From Nyssa sinensis (lineage: Eukaryota > Streptophyta > Magnoliopsida > Cornales > Nyssaceae), in assembly GCA_008638375.1 (NCBI GenBank), contig CM018048.1:3483940-3547939 (forward strand): a stretch of DNA of 64,000 nucleotides, read 5' to 3'. This document shows, piece after piece, positions 1 through 22,419 of this stretch. Made by a program: the position numbers and the translations under genes. The first letter of the stretch is position 1. The number at the start of each line of letters is the position of its first letter. The notes below the pieces were generated by a model. It was not told the DNA's origin. It was given only the letters and a program-made list of their open reading frames with translations, and did not search any database.

Positions 1-465
1 TTGTTAATTATTATATACATGTTGGTAGCCATTAAAAAAATGGCATCTTAAGAGAATCGCTGTGCATGATTATTGCATGTGTAATTTTTGAAATCTAATC
101 TAAAATGGCCTATTTGGTAAGTAGAGAATTATTTCATGTTATTAATTCTAGAATAGCATGACATATTTCTAAATATTATTAGCATGCTATCATATGAAAT
201 TTAAAGATGCTTATGAATGTCATATCAAGTGGGAGGTTGTTTGGTTGAGAGAATTTTATTTTCTCTTGAAAACCAAAATTTAGCGCATGAATTAAATTAA
301 AATTTGACAATAATCACTTGTGGCGCGAGAGATGATTAGGAGTTTAACGAATTTTCAATCTCGCGACGTGTGTGTAATTTTATAGTATTTTAATTTAGAT
401 TTGTGCGGCAAAATTGTATTGTGTGGTTCTAATATCCTGTGTGCATTTTCTCTGTGGAGTTGAAC
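1..465 (+). mobile_element. Copia-associated flank: PPT-like site and LTR-like leader
   Basis: No gene is visible. A purine-rich stretch, caagtgggagg, lies near 226-237 and is followed at once by a TG. That is how many plant Ty1/copia elements mark the junction of polypurine tract and LTR. The bases after it lead to the gag start at 466, so this may be an LTR-plus-leader remnant. I could not find a matching LTR after the pol region, and no clear tRNA-Met primer site is visible, so the limits are uncertain. Confidence 0.35.
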
Positions 466-3400
466 ATGACAGCTAAAAATATTGTGGCAGATTTGAACAA
501 GGGTGAGAAATTCGGTGGTGACAATTATGTTATTTGCCACTGAAACATCCAATATCTTCTCAATGAGCAGGAGGTATTAGGGATTCTTGACCGTGTAATG
601 ACTGAACCGGAGGAGGGTAATACAGCTTAACATCGCTGCGATCTTGAGGCCTATCAGACTTGGTACAATAAAGATTGATGTGTGGGCTTTACTATGTTAA
701 GCATTATGCACAACTATTTTGAAAGGCCCTATGTGTATCTAGATGGGAGAACCTTGACCTAGAGAGGGGGGGGGAGGGTGAATAGGTCAACTGGCAAATT
801 AAAATTTTCTTACTCAAAAAACAATTACGAAACAATGATTAAGATTCTCACTTTAATTAAGTGAAGTTTATGTTCCAGCGTGTGCAACCACAAATTAGTA
901 TGAATTAAAAATTAATGCAATAAAGCAATAATAATAAAAGTAAGAGCGAATACACCAATTTTTGTTGACAAGGAAACCGCTACAGATCAACTATATTTGC
1001 TTTGAAAAACCCTAGGGCGCTGACCTAGATGCATTGAATCCACTAGAAAAGCTTTGGTGATTACAGACGCGATAGACACGACGACTTAGTTCCTCGATCA
1101 TTTTTCTTGCACTGAGCCAACAAGATCGCACGAACTTGCTTATTAGTGCTCACTGTCTTGGTCGTTCGAGCGAAGCCAAGGTTTGTTTGAACGAGGGGAC
1201 CGGTAACCCTATTCGCACGACAATCACAAATGTAAAAAGGTTATAAAAGATAGATTTTTCTGTAAAATCAATATTAACCTTTTAACATATTTTAAACACA
1301 CTTAATGATTTGAAAACACTTTTAAATGAATGAAGTGTGTGTGAATCCATGGTCTATTAAATTCAAGAAATTATACCTTATCTACCATTGTTACCATCAT
1401 GTGAAGAATCTTCGTGTCCCTTGAATTGCAGTGATGATCACAAGGCTTAAGAACCATGACTTAAGTTAAATACAACTCAATAGTTTTGTCAAACACGGAT
1501 TAGCCAATGCTCAACTAGACTGTTAGTCCTAACATATTTGATTGGCGTGTTTGAGAATTGCGAGTCTGCTAATGACAAGTGGGAATCCCTCAAACAAAAA
1601 TATGGTGTCACTTATTTGGCTAAGCTGCAGGGTTGACTATGAAGTTGACTTTTATAAAAAAAAAAAAGCCACAACATTCAATGAAACATCACTTAAGAGT
1701 TATGTCAACTATGATAAGCGAGCTTGTAGTTACAGGTCATAACTTACCTAATGAACAACAGGTTTAGGCAGTTATTCACTCTTTTCGAGATTCGTGGGGG
1801 CATATGAAGCAAAACATGACACATAATGAGAATGTCAAAACATTTGAGAACATATCGCGTCATCTGGAACTTGAAACTGAGCACCTAGAGGCTACTAAGT
1901 CAGATGGTTCCTCCTATGTTGTTGAGTCTAGCTCGTGCAGGTCATATTGCCCCAAGCACAAGAGAGCTAAAGGTGTTTCAAGAAAGAGAGCTGGTGAAGG
2001 ACCAGGGCCTAATGAAGACAATACTACTAAGCTCCATAGAGGCAAGTGAGGCAGTAAGAAAGATAAATCTAAGATGGCTTGCTATAACTGTGGCAACTTA
2101 GGTCACTTCGCTCGTGACTATATTGAGCCAAAGAAGGTACTCCTTGACTTAGTTTCTCATATTCACTGTTTTGTGTCTAATCAAGTACTAATTGCTCAAT
2201 CTCCTCATTTCTGGGTTGCAGATTCAGGAGCAACCAAACATATTGCAAGAAATGGAGTTGGGCTTGTGGAGTATTGTCAAGTTTCAGCTGTTAGCAGAAA
2301 AGTCTAAATGGGGAATCAATCTAGCATAGATGTGCTTGGGATTGGTACTTATAAGTTAGATATGCGGCAGGGGCGCAAGTTTGTATCTCCATGATGTAAT
2401 TTATGCTCCAAGAATTCGACATAACTTGTTATAAGTTATCAGCATGTTAAATCTAGGATTTAGTTTTCAGTTTAAAGGAGAACATATTAGGATTTACTTG
2501 GATAATATGTATTATGCCTCTCGGTTTGCTTTAGATGGTTTTATGGTCTTAGATGTTAACTCTTCTAGCTTGTATAATGCCAATGACTTTGTTTCATGTA
2601 TTGTGTCTGATGCTTGTAATGATTTTGCGAGATGGCATGCTAGATTGGGTCACATTGGGCAAGAGAGGATGGTTAGGATAGCTACAGAAGGACTTCTAGG
2701 CCTACTCGCTAAAGTCACCCTGCCTACTTGCGAACATTGCCTTGCAAGAAATAGTGACTAGAAAACCATTTGGAAGAGCCAAAAGGGCATTTGTACCATT
2801 GCAAGCTTGTACATTCTGACATCTGTGGCCCAATGACTATGAGAGCAAGACATGGAACACCCTATTTCATCACATTTATAGATGATTGTATGTGTTTTGG
2901 TCATGTCTATTTGATCTCCCATAAGTTAGAAGCATTGGATTGCTTTAGACGTTATCTAAATGAGGTTAAGAAACAATTAGACAAAAGCATTAAGGCTTTA
3001 AGGACTGATCGAGGCTAGGAGTAACTATCTGGGCAATTTAAAACGCTCTGTGAAGAAAAAAGGATTATTAGACTATTGTCAATTCCTAGTATTCTGCAAT
3101 ATAATGGTGTCATAGAGAGAAGGAATCGTACATTGTTAGACATGGTTACGTTGATGATGGTGCAAGGCTAACCTTCCCATATCGCATTGGGGAGATGCAT
3201 TATTGATTAGTGCATACATCCTTAATCGTGTGCCCTTAAAGTCAGTACCTTCCACCCATATAAATTGTGGACCAACAAAAGCTTGACTTGAGTAATTTGT
3301 GGCCATGGGGATCAACAACTTATGTACATAATGCTTTTCATAAGTTTGGAAAGTTGGGCCCTAGAGGAAAGAAATGTATCTTTATACGCTATTCTGAGCA

Positions 3401-5254
3401 CTCAAAGGGCTATGTGTTTATAGGTGAACAACCTAATGGAAGTGTGATTGAGACTGAGTTATGTGATGTGGATTTTCTAGAAGAGAATTTCCCTAGCAAA
3501 GGTGAAGTGGGTAAAGACTTAGGGCTCTATGAGATAGAGGATCCACAGGAAGGTGCACCAAATAGCTTATTTAAGAATGAAGAAGAAACTCTTCAGGTCT
3601 CGTAGGGACAGTAGGAGTGACTTGCCTGCTAATGGACTAGTTCCACTAGATGATCAGTCTCAAGACCCTCAGTTGCATAGAAGCAAGGTGGAAGCAATCC
3701 CTTGTTGTCATTTTCAGATTGAGGTGGGAGCTTTCATGGTTGCTCTGCAAGATGATGCATAGCCTAAGACTATACAAGAAGCTCTCTCATCCCTTGCTAG
3801 TCTCTCATCCCTTGCTAGTAAGGAATGGATTGCTACAATGCATGACGAGATGGAGTCTAGGACGATTAATCACGTCTGGAACTTGGTTAACCTTCCACAT
3901 TGTCGCAAGACTATTGGGACAAATGGGATCTAAAAATCAAGCTCAAGGTAGATGGTTCCATCAAAAGGTATAAGGCACGCCCAATGGCAAAGGGTTATAC
4001 TCAAGAAGGGGGTGTAGACTGTGAGGAAACCTTTTCTCTTGTAGTGAGATTTGCCTCAATTGCTTGATTCTAGCCATTGTCACACATTTGGACTTGGAAC
4101 TATTCTAGATGTATGTAAAGTCTGCTTTTCTCAATGGAGAATTATATGAAGAGATCCAAAAGGCTTTGTGGTAAAGGTTTAGGAGCGCAAAGTCTGCAAG
4201 CTCTAGTGATCCATCTATGGCTTGAAGCAATCATCCAGATAGTGGTATCTGAGGTTTCATCGAGCCATTATTTCTAATGGGTTTACAATCATCGATGAAG
4301 ATCACTTTGTATATGTCAAATGATCCAAGGATAAGTTTCTTATATTATCATTGTACGTTGACGACATTTTATTGGGTGGAAATGATAAGGAGATGATAAT
4401 CACCACTAAACAGTGGTTGTCCTATGTGCTTAGAGTTAAGATCCTTAAGAATTGTTCTAGGAAACTTCTTGGTTTGTTTTAGGAGACTTACATCAAGAAG
4501 ATCCTTGACCGATTTTATATGCAAAGCTAACACTCCTGTTGCTAAAGGTGAAAGCCTCAGCCTTGAAATGTGTCCTAAGACTCTTGAGGAATGAGATCGG
4601 ATGGCTCGTGTTCCCTACTCCAGTGCTATTGGGAGTCTGATGAATGCTATGATGTGTACTCGACCTGACATTTGTTATGCAATTGGCTTGGTCAGTCGAT
4701 ATCAATCAAATCTTGTACTTGCTCACTGGAAGGCAGTCAATAGGATATTGTATTATCTCAACGGGACTCTAGATTTTGTACTTTGTTATCAATGTTCAGA
4801 TTTGCGCCTAGTTGGCTATAGTGATGTTGATTGGAGTGGCGATTTAGATGAGCGCAAATCCACATCAGGATATGCCTTCTTGCTCAATCGTGGAGCTATT
4901 ATTTGGAGTAGTAAAAAGCAATCATGTATTGCCTTGTTTACAATGGAGGTAGAGTTTGTGGCTTGTTTGGTTGTCATGCAGGAAGTTGTTTGGTTGAGAA
5001 GGTTCTTAGAGCATCCAAGAGTTGTCACACATGCTTCAGAGCCTGTGACAATCTATTGTAACGGCATGGCTGCACTCGTTTATACTAAGGATCCTAAATA
5101 TCATGGTAGGACCAATCATATCGATGTGTGGTACAACTTCATCAAAGATATTGTTGCACAAAATCAAGTGATCTTGAAACACATTCCTACGAGTTCCATG
5201 CTTGCAGACCCCCTACCTAAGCCTATTGCTAGAGATGCTTTTATGACATGTTAG
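466..5254 (+). pseudogene. Decayed Ty1/copia gag-pol polyprotein (element 1)
   Basis: Domains follow copia order (gag, protease, integrase, RT, RNase H). Gag begins MTAKNIVADLNKG at 466. Its zinc knuckle is CYNCGNLGHFARD, with a change at the last Cys position (DYIEP for the usual ECTEP), near 2080-2120. The protease motif WVADSGATKH is near 2214. The GAG-pre-integrase motif WHARLGHIGQERM is near 2633. The integrase segment HSDICGPM and FITFIDD is at 2810-2890. The RT motif LYVDDILLGG is near 4350, and RNase H, with DVDWSGDLDERKSTSGY, is at 4601-5254. Stops and frameshifts occur throughout, including TGA for Trp in early gag, stops in integrase and several shifts in RT. A 16-bp tandem duplication (tctcatcccttgctag) lies near 3785-3818. 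The element is dead. Copia identity is certain from the domain order; the lineage is not resolved. Confidence 0.93.
735..1535. mobile_element. Probable insertion within gag of copia element 1
   Basis: Gag-like coding stops near 730 (after FERPYVYL) and resumes near 1550 (CESANDKWESLKQKYG). The roughly 800 bases between have no gag similarity. They open with a G-rich stretch, gagaggggggggagggtgaatagg, of a type I associate with plant LTR-type repeats, followed by AT-rich sequence. I could not identify termini or a target duplication, so the limits are approximate and the class is unknown. Confidence 0.35.
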
Positions 5255-6110
5255 GGCTTTAGGACTGCGTAGGTGGTGATTGAAGAATTTTTGGATTCAG
5301 TTGATCACTTGTTGTATTATCTATGATGACTTTGGGATATTTATATTATTAATGCATATGATTATTTTACCACGCATGCACACATTTTATAGATAGTATG
5401 TCAGCATATCATGATTGGCTCACTCACACGAGCAATCTCCTTTAGCGATTGAGATAGCGAGCAAAGATGAGACATTTGAGTAAAAGTGTCGCCTTGGTTC
5501 GAGTCAAGATGAGGCCTATTGATAGAGACCTGACAGTGGATATGCCCATTATCCATTTAGACCTGTATTGATAGCCAAATGCAAGATCTTTAATTTGGCA
5601 CCGTTGATAGGAGCAATTGAGGAACTCGGGTTTGTTGCTTGCATCAGCAACTAGACCTTGGAGTTGACATACACTCTTTGGTAGAGTTACTCTACTATAG
5701 CATATATTTCATACGACATGTGCTTGACAACCTAATATGGAGGTGAGTGAATCGATCCTTAGTTCCTCCCCATGTGAGTCCTATAGGTCATCGTGTATGA
5801 CCATTGCTATGCTCTTTGTTACCTTTGGCTATGCCATGAAGTAAAGAATTGATGCTTAGCTATTTTGGCATGTTTCTTGTGGTAATGTATGATTCAGCCT
5901 TAAGGGACATCGCTGGGAAAGCGTTTAATTTTGAACTAAGTGGCATGAGTGTGAAGGGAAGATCATCTTGCACCACATCTCTGCTTTATATTCGTTGTCG
6001 ACAACTTATGTTGCCTCAGTTGGAGTGCAATATAAGTGTGGATATATTGCTAGACTAAAAGGGTGAAGCATTGCTCTTTGAGGGATTAGAGATGCTTGCA
6101 CCGATGTGAT
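5255..6110 (+). mobile_element. Noncoding 3' tail after copia element 1
   Basis: There is no conserved coding sequence after the RNase H end. The bases carry short phrases typical of the long untranslated 3' region of some plant copia families. The end is not defined, and no 3' LTR matching the upstream flank is seen. Confidence 0.35.
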
Positions 6111-6129
6111 GAGATGGAACTGGGACATT

Positions 6130-6310
6130 ATTAGGAATATAATCACACGCACACACAAGAATACAAAGATTTACATGGTTTACCCTAGAATAAGGTTACG
6201 TCCACGGCTGCTGCTGTTACACTGTGATATGAAAGAGTTACAAGTTACAATGAGATGCGGCTCTTCAATTATAAATACATAGTATTAGGGCAACAGGGCA
6301 ATAATGTGAA
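6130..6310 (-). mobile_element. LTR-like fragment, reverse orientation
   Basis: The run from cacacacaagaatacaaag to ggttacgtccacgg is the reverse complement of a phrase common in plant copia LTRs (a wording similar to it occurs in the LTR remnant at 44047). No termini are visible. From about 6310 to 7017 there is only intron-like AT-rich sequence ending in a good splice acceptor. Confidence 0.3.
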
Positions 6311-6904
6311 ATATCAAAATATACTTATCAGGATCCACACTACCCAACAATGGGCATAACGAGACAAAATTTGATTCTTATGAGGGTTGATGTCTCTATA
6401 CTAATTAGTATGGAGCTACCACATGCAAGTATTCTCAGTGGTCGCACAGTCCATTGGCTTATATGAATTGTCTCAACAATTGGGCAGGTTTGGAGAAGGC
6501 ATTTTACACACCATGTGTGAGTGGGCAAAGTCTTGAAGAGGTAAACCCATCACGCTTCTATTTATATGTATATATATGTCTGTGTACATATAAATTTAAT
6601 TGTTCTAACACCTAGCCCACCCTCTCACCATAGGACCAACAATGGTTAATGGCCTTCAGTAAGAGAATACCATGCAAATGCATATAAATCTCCTGTTTTA
6701 TATTAGTTAAGAGGTGCACTATGGAATTTTTTAGGAAATGGATTAGTATTTGTACTCAAAAGTTCCACGTGAACCACTTCATCTGCATGCCTATATATTT
6801 CTCTCCAATGTTTCTGATCTCCTAATTGGCACAATCTAATTAGCTGGGACATATCTCAAATGGTTGCGCTCTAGGCTTTGTTGTGTAGAATCAAGTCCAG
6901 TTAG

Positions 6905-15360
<8,456 letters not shown>

Positions 15361-17384
15361 TATATCCTGTTGAATGCACCAGGTTGCCATATTCTGTGAT
15401 TGAGAGAGATGGTATAGATATTAGCTAGTCACGGAGGTTATGGAAAATAATGTAGAAATTGGAAATGTTTATCATGTTTTAGATGTTCCTCTGATGTAAT
15501 TTCACTTCTGCCAAGGTGCTTTCTCTGGTTTGTGCATGCAATGTGGGCAGCAGTGATGGCTCACTGTAATCAAGATCGGCGATGTCAGGAGACGCGAAAC
15601 ATCCTTCTTTGTGTGTGGGGTTATGAACTGTGCTTAAATATGAAGGTCTGTGATCAAGAACAATGATGTGGGGATCTACTAACCATTTCAACTGGTAGGG
15701 ATTCTGTAGAATGATTCACATACAGGTTAAAATTGTCTGTTAGGAAGTGGAATCAATCTGTGGAAGACTAGAGGCCTGTGGAAGTTTTCTAAAGTTTAGA
15801 ATCCAGGAAAATAGCATTATGTATCTAAAATTTTCAAAAATTGCGGTCTATGAAATACGGACATTCTATTTCGGTTAATGTGTCCTTGTTGGATATTAAC
15901 ATTTTCGGACACATGTTAGTCAAGGGAAAAAAGATTGTCCAAATTTTATTTTATGTTTTTTTATTTTTAAGTTTTGAACACGTTCTAGACATATATAGAA
16001 ACGTTATGACATGTTAGTAAAGTACACATTTTGGATATATTTTTCTTTTTCTGCCCTTCCATCTCTTCTCTTTTCTTCTGTTTTTTTTAGTTATACATTT
16101 GTTTTATGTAGTAGTTAAAAAATTTATTTTAGAAATTGAATCATGAATGTTAATGATTAAATGAATTTTTATTTAATGATTTTGTTATTTTAATATCTTA
16201 ATTTTTTTATTTATGTGTTTTATATTAATTTTAATTTAAATAATATTATATTTTTATTATATAATCATACAAAATATGTATATATATATATATATATCCA
16301 TATCTTAATTTTTTAAGAAATGTTGTACTTATGTGTTTGTATTTTGTCATTTGGTACTTATTTTGTCATATTTATGTCTCGAATTTGTACTAATATTTTT
16401 TAGATTTCACTTATGTTGTGTTCTCTTCTTGAAGAGAGTTAACATGTCTATCTTAATGGGAATCAACAGAAATCTAAAACATTGTTTTTTTGATTCTTTT
16501 TATGTGTATGAAGAATGCCATGGTTTCAAGAATGGAGCTTTTTCAGAAGTTATGTTAAGCCAAAGGAACACTGTGTGACGTAGGTGGTGTTGCAAGACAT
16601 CTTACATAAACCGTAAAATCTCATTAATAATATTTCCTTACGAGAACTACCTAGAAAAAACAAACCCACAGAAAATTATATACTTCTTGATACTCTTGTC
16701 TTGCATGGTCCTCACAAGCCTTCTACATGTGTTTCTTTGTATAATTGGCTTCTTATAATTAATATTAAATAAGTTAATAATATTTAATAATTTTTAAATT
16801 TTTAAAAAATTAACATGATTTTATGATAAATAATTAATAATTGTATTATTTAATAATTAATAAAAAAATTCAAACAAAATTTTTTATAATATTAATTATT
16901 AAAAAAATAAAATAATTATATATATATCATTTATGATATATCTTAGTAATAATGTTTATTAATTTAGTATAATTAATCAAAAGTATAAGGAAAAAAAATT
17001 ATTACATTAAAAAATATAATTTCTTTACTTGAAAAATATATTAAAAAATTATAGAAGAAAAATATTAATGTCAACCGTAGGTCATCGTTATTCGTAATTT
17101 GATTGAGACGTGTGTTAGGCACGCAAAACTGATGCCTATAATCAACTGACGCAAGCATTCCAACTTACTTGAAATAACCCTGCAAATGGTCGTTAATCAG
17201 AATGTTAGATCTTAATGACACCTGTGGGGTCATAGAGTGACCATTATATGGCACAAAGTAGTTTTCGCTAGTTGTGGAATGAGAACTACTAATAATAAGC
17301 CACAGAAAACGCAAGACTGGACCGCCATTGACAACTCTCTCGACAACGAATTCTGAGGAAAGCCACCCTCCCCTTTTTATGGAT

Positions 17385-17386
<2 letters not shown>
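15361..17386. other. FTSHI1 3' region and AT-rich spacer
   Basis: The first few hundred bases probably contain the FTSHI1 3' UTR. The rest, notably 16060-17060, is extremely AT-rich with poly-T, a (TA)n run near 16278-16298 and no conserved coding sequence. Confidence 0.6.

Positions 17387-17429
<43 letters not shown>
17387..17429. repeat. (AG)n microsatellite in the SUN5 5' region
   Basis: 43 bases of perfect AG dinucleotide end 66 bases upstream of the likely start codon at 17496. Such GA/CT tracts are common in plant 5' UTRs and can bind GAGA-binding (BBR/BPC) factors; any role here is inference. Confidence 0.85.
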
Positions 17430-17431
<2 letters not shown>

Positions 17432-17495
17432 CCAATCCGACTTCAAGTCACCCTTTTGTTGTTGTGACTCCAACATTGCGTACGGACGATAAGAG

Positions 17496-20400
17496 ATGAA
17501 GAAACATTGCAATGACGACCTCATAAATATCAAATTTCGAAGCAGTTGCATTAACAACACCATCAACAATAGAAAGAGTTTCTTCATGCTCTCCTTGCGT
17601 TTGATCTTTTCACTTTGGTGCCTTGTTTGTTTCTTCTACTCTAAACTTGGCCTAACCTATAGCAATGGAGGTAATTTCTCATCCATTTCTATGTTTTTAA
17701 GCACCCACAATAAACCCTTATGTTCTTTTTCAATCTAATGCTACTTAATTTAGACAAGTATGAATTTAAAACCGTGGTTTTTAATTCTATTCGATCAATG
17801 TGATTTTTTTCCCAGCGAGGATTTTGTAGTATGAGGCCATTCAACCCACTATTTGGATTCATTCTTATAATGTGTCTTGTGACTATGGGAAATAACTAAA
17901 ATGACCAATGAAATATGTTGTGAAGTGCTCTTTGGATGCCCGCATACAATTGTATTTGTAAATCTAATTCTGGAATCATTAACAGAGACTAGTTGCTTGA
18001 TAATTGGGCCAAGTTGTTTGTTTCATTCTTATTCATTGCATTGATCTAAAACTCTCTTATCTAGGGAATTTGGATGTTGATCGCAGAGGCATAGCTAAAC
18101 CTAGTGTTTGTGATGATAAGCATTGCGAAAATGCAAATTCAGACATTGTAGACGGAAACAAGAACCATATCCAATGGGTTGCTGTTAGAGTTCAACATCT
18201 CTATGAACTTTAGTAATTCCACTGTTCAGGATCATGACTCTGCAAATGATACATATTCGCTTGCAGAAACTAGTGGATTAGAAGTAATAGTTCGGAGTAT
18301 TTTAGGTTACAATGATTCAGTGTGTGAGCTACAACCAAAAGAAGAACAAAAGAAAAACAAATTAGAAAATCTACAGAATGAAAGAACTCATCCTGCTTAT
18401 CTGAATTTTGATGAGTTTCGAACTATAACAAGACAAGAAAAAGATGGGGGAACACCAAGTCGACTTGTTAATATCACCCATCGGCTTGAGCCTTGATGGG
18501 ACAGAATACAATTATGCCTCGGCATCTAAGGGTGCAAAGGTGGTGGCTCATAATAAGGAAGCAAAAGGAGCTACTAACATATTGGGGAAGGATCATGATA
18601 AGTACCTGAGAAACCCTTGTTCTGCTGGTGGAAAGTTTGTTGTGATTGAGCTTGCAGAGGAAACTCTGGTTGACGCAATAAGAATTGCAAATTTTGAGCA
18701 TTATTCTTCTAATTTCAAGGAATTTCAGTTGTCTGGCTAGTTTGATTTATCCAACTGAGACTTGGGCCCCATTAGGTAACTTTGTTGCTGCAAATGTCAA
18801 GCATGCGCAAAACTTCAAGCTGCATGAACCCAAATGGGCTAGGTACTTGAAGTTAAATTTACTTAGTCATCATGGATCAAAATTTTACTGCACACTGAGT
18901 GTTTTGGAGGTGTATGGCATTGATGCAATTGAGCGGATGCTTGAAGATTTCATGGTGGCTTCTGGGGAATCTGCTACCAATAAATTGCAAATTCCTAATT
19001 CAACTGCAATGCCTTCTTTAAAAGCTGAATCAAGTCCAAGTGACCAGAAAAGGGATGGTGAAGTTCAAAATGTGGTTGAGGATGCTGATAAAGGGATTGA
19101 AAGCATCAATGATGGACAAAGGCTTAACAGTGATGTGATGAAGAATCCAGTGACCGCGAGCCCGATTCCTGATCCTGGTACGGAAGTTAGGCAACAATCA
19201 AATGGTAGAATTCCTGGTGACTCTGTTCTGAAGATCTTGCTGCAGAAGGTGAGATCACTTGAGCTGAACTTATCTGTCTTGGAGGAGTACATCATAGAAC
19301 TGAACCGAAGACAAGGTGATGTTTTGCCTGGCCTTGATAAGGAGCTATCCAAAATTTCGTTGCTTCTGGAGGAGAGCAAAACAGAAATCAAGGATCTCTT
19401 GGGATGGAAGGAGAGTATGGTATGTCATATGTGAGACCCCTAAATTGTCTCAAGGAATGGGAACTTTTCCTATCTGCTTAACTTCTTGGCATTCTTCACT
19501 TATAAAAAAAAAATTGGCATTCTTTTGTTTTTTAGGAGAGCAGAATTACGGACCTTGAGTCATGGAAAGCAGCTGTCTCATCTCGACTGGATGCAGTGGT
19601 CAGAGAAAATAGCATGCTGAGGTCAGGAATATGTCTAGTTTCTCACCTAATCTAATATATATACTTCTTTCAGTTCATTTTCAATTTTTCTTGTTAGTAA
19701 ATGGCTACTTCAAGTGACTGGTTGATGTTGTCTGGGGGTTTATTTTTGTTTATACGTGGTTGTTCAATTTACAAGCCACTTTGTACTTTCTTAGAACTTA
19801 GAAATGACTGAAAAAAAAAATTTGGAAGAGATCTTGGATGTCTAATGTAGAAATACAAGCAAGCATGGATATAATTAACAAAGTTTTTGTGTACCAAACA
19901 TGTTTATTCTAATTAGCATGAGGATTCCATAATTCAATTTCTGTTATCCAAGGCATGCCCCATTAATCTAATTGCACACGCTTGGTATGGGATGATGAAA
20001 ACAACAATTGTTAAAAGCACTTTCTTTTATGTCTTGGTTAAGTGGTTTAGATGTGTATGATTCTCACACTTCTATCCCCCAAATAAGAAACTCCTTATTT
20101 TGTCAACCTTAAGTTTTGTCTTTTATTTAGGAAAAAGGTTAAATATTTTTGTGATATGTATTGCATTAATAAAAAAAATATATATGAAGTGAATAGACTT
20201 GGTGCAATTCTTAGAGTTCTAGGTTTTGTTTGGTATTTGGGAAAAGTAAAGCCCCAACATTTATAGTAGTGAAATGTTGTAGACTAAACAAACAGACTTT
20301 TTATTTTTTACCAGTCAATGTGAAGTTCCTATCTCTTTGGTTATGACTTGTGGACAATGGATCTTAGGATCAGTTCTTCTTCAAATAAATTGCCGTTCGA

Positions 20401-21565
20401 GCAATTGGTTTACATTGTGGACCTGATCGTCATGAATGTACTCAGAAAATTGATTGCTTCAAACAATAAATATGCATGCCATAGGGCTTTTTTATTTTTG
20501 GTTGGGGGGGGGGGGGTGTTGTTTAGAAAATTAAGATAAAACAAGTGGTATAAGATTCAACAATGTTTATGCTTCTGAAGTATATGGAAGAATATATAAT
20601 TATTAATTGGTTACCTAGTATTAGATAGAATATGGGAATGGAATAAGAACAGTTCAGGGTGTAGATGTCTAATCCATCTTATTAAATGACATCATATACA
20701 AACTACAGTCTTTCTGAAAGTATGTTATGTTGCAGCCCATTAAACATCTGGAAGGCTTATAATAATTATTTAAGTTTTTGATAATGGGGACATCAATTTA
20801 CTTTTGGTTCACGCATCACTTATACAATGAATTTGACATCAATGTTTATTCAAATTGGAAACTAACAACAAAGGAAAAGAATATTTGTTGATATTGTTCA
20901 GGAGATTATTGCTGACAAGGTTGATGTGCATATCGACTATCATTCATATTTGGGCCTTCTATTGAAAATAGGACTTACAAACCCAATTTTCTGTTTAATG
21001 CTGGGCAAAATGGACCCCCATATGTCGTGCCTTTTTTTATTTCTTCTGTGGGTTAGCATAACCCCACCCTCCTCCCCCCTAAAGAAAAAAAAGGTTCATA
21101 AATGTAGTGCATGATATTCAAGCAAGAGGTTCTTTTTTTATTCTCCTTTTAAATTTTATTTTGGCAAGAGGTTATTCTGGATGTGAGTTGAGAAATGAGT
21201 TGTCTGTCAATGCTAGAGCATGTAGGTTTTTTAATTTTTTATTTCTGTACTAGTTTCTTAAAATTTTTATTGGCCTTTGTTTTCAATATCTGACATGCTT
21301 GTTCCTTTTTTTTTTCTCTTTTAAAATTTGTTTCTGCAGATTGGATGTTGAAAAGGTTCTGAGTGATCAAGTCAGTCTTGAAAATAAGGAGCTTGTTGTG
21401 CTAGTAGTGAGCTTTTTCTTTGCATGTGTTGCAATTCTCAACTTAGTTTCAAAGCGAACCATGATGTTCTTTGGATCCTCTAAGGTATGCCAGACAAGTA
21501 GGGGTTGGATTTTGATACTTGTTAGCTGCAGTATGACTATATTCATTACCTTGCTCTGTAGCTAG
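17496..21565 (+). CDS. SUN5: Mid-SUN domain protein, SUN5/SLP type (four exons, three +1 frameshifts)
   Basis: Exons: 17496-17670, 18065-19419, 19536-19621 and 21340-21565. With three extra bases discounted in exon 2 (between 18120 and 18213, near 18491-18500, near 18736-18741), all phases agree and the product is about 612 residues, normal for plant mid-SUN proteins. The order is cytosolic tail, TM1 about 31-50 ([16 protein letters not shown]), SUN domain about 198-346 ([70 protein letters not shown]), acidic linker, coiled coil about 437-540, TM2 about 555-575 ([19 protein letters not shown]) and C-terminal TM3. Mid-SUN proteins sit in the ER/outer nuclear envelope and help nuclear shape and early seed development. 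The SUN5 assignment, rather than SUN3/4, rests on adjacency to FTSHI1. All splice sites are canonical and no in-frame nonsense was found, so it is probably a live gene with sequence errors; a young pseudogene is the alternative. Confidence 0.86.
20504..20516. repeat. Poly-G tract (13) in SUN5 intron 3
   Basis: Thirteen G follow a T-rich run. The rest of intron 19622-21339 is AT-rich with nothing recognisable. Confidence 0.85.
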
Positions 21566-22087
21566 CCCCTCTCATATGAAGCTTTAGGAAATCAAATGCT
21601 TTATTAGCATTTGCCCGTGAAATTATAGGTATGATAGTAATGCAATAGGTAGGACAGATAATATTTTGTTTTAGTATTAGAATCTCTGGTTTTGTTATTT
21701 GAGTTGTTGCACCATTCTGAAACTGGAAAACATGTTTGTATAGCTGAATTTGACGTCTTTAATTGTACATAATAAATAACATCAGCTCTATGAATATACT
21801 GTGTTGATGTTTCAGCAAAGAGTGGAACCTATCAAACAATGACTTGGGTAAAAATGACTCCTTAGCTTAATAGCTTTTGAATTTATAACTATGTTCTTAG
21901 AAGAATATGAATTCTAATAGAGGTTGGTATTTAATCCACATGGAAATTCATGAACTAATAATTTTGTCATGCAACAACTTGAATGTTTATCTCATTCATG
22001 GTGTTGAGCCTTGACAAGGGTTGAAAAGTGTTCTTTATAATTTGCAATCAAATGAATGATTCATCTTCTTTTTTTTTCATAGAACAA

Positions 22088-22291
22088 TACTTAGTTCCAA
22101 ACCAGATAGGAGCAACTTCCTAGCTCCTATCCAAATATGTGTTCTAACTATAATCACACGTGTTTTTTTTATTTTATTTTATTTTTATTTTTTAGTTTAA
22201 TCAAATAATCACATGATTACATACATGAAAGATTAAGGTTGTGACACATAATTGAGTAGGAGAGGCTCCTCCTATTGTTTGGAACCAAGTA
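22088..22291. mobile_element. Foldback MITE, about 204 bp
   Basis: The left end TACTTAGTTCCAAAC and the reverse complement of the right end, TACTTGGTTCCAAAC, match. The similarity continues through the gatagg/aatagg and tcctatcc/tcctactc stretches, giving a terminal inverted repeat of roughly 45 bp. The middle is AT-rich and noncoding. The superfamily is not clear from the ends and no certain target duplication is seen. Confidence 0.65.
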
Positions 22292-22419
22292 CAGTCCTTT
22301 TTCATATACATATATTTCAAGACATCCAAATTGGTTTGGCTTTACAAGCACCATGCTGAGGTAAAAAGGAAAATGTTATGGTTGTTGGTGTTGTACAACA
22401 AATGTATCCTTTCTTGCAG

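Noticed and set aside
17496..21565. SUN5 as a dead pseudogene
   Set aside because: Three shifts are present, but all are +1, all splice sites and phases hold, and no nonsense codon was found inside the frames. Kept as a CDS with doubt stated.
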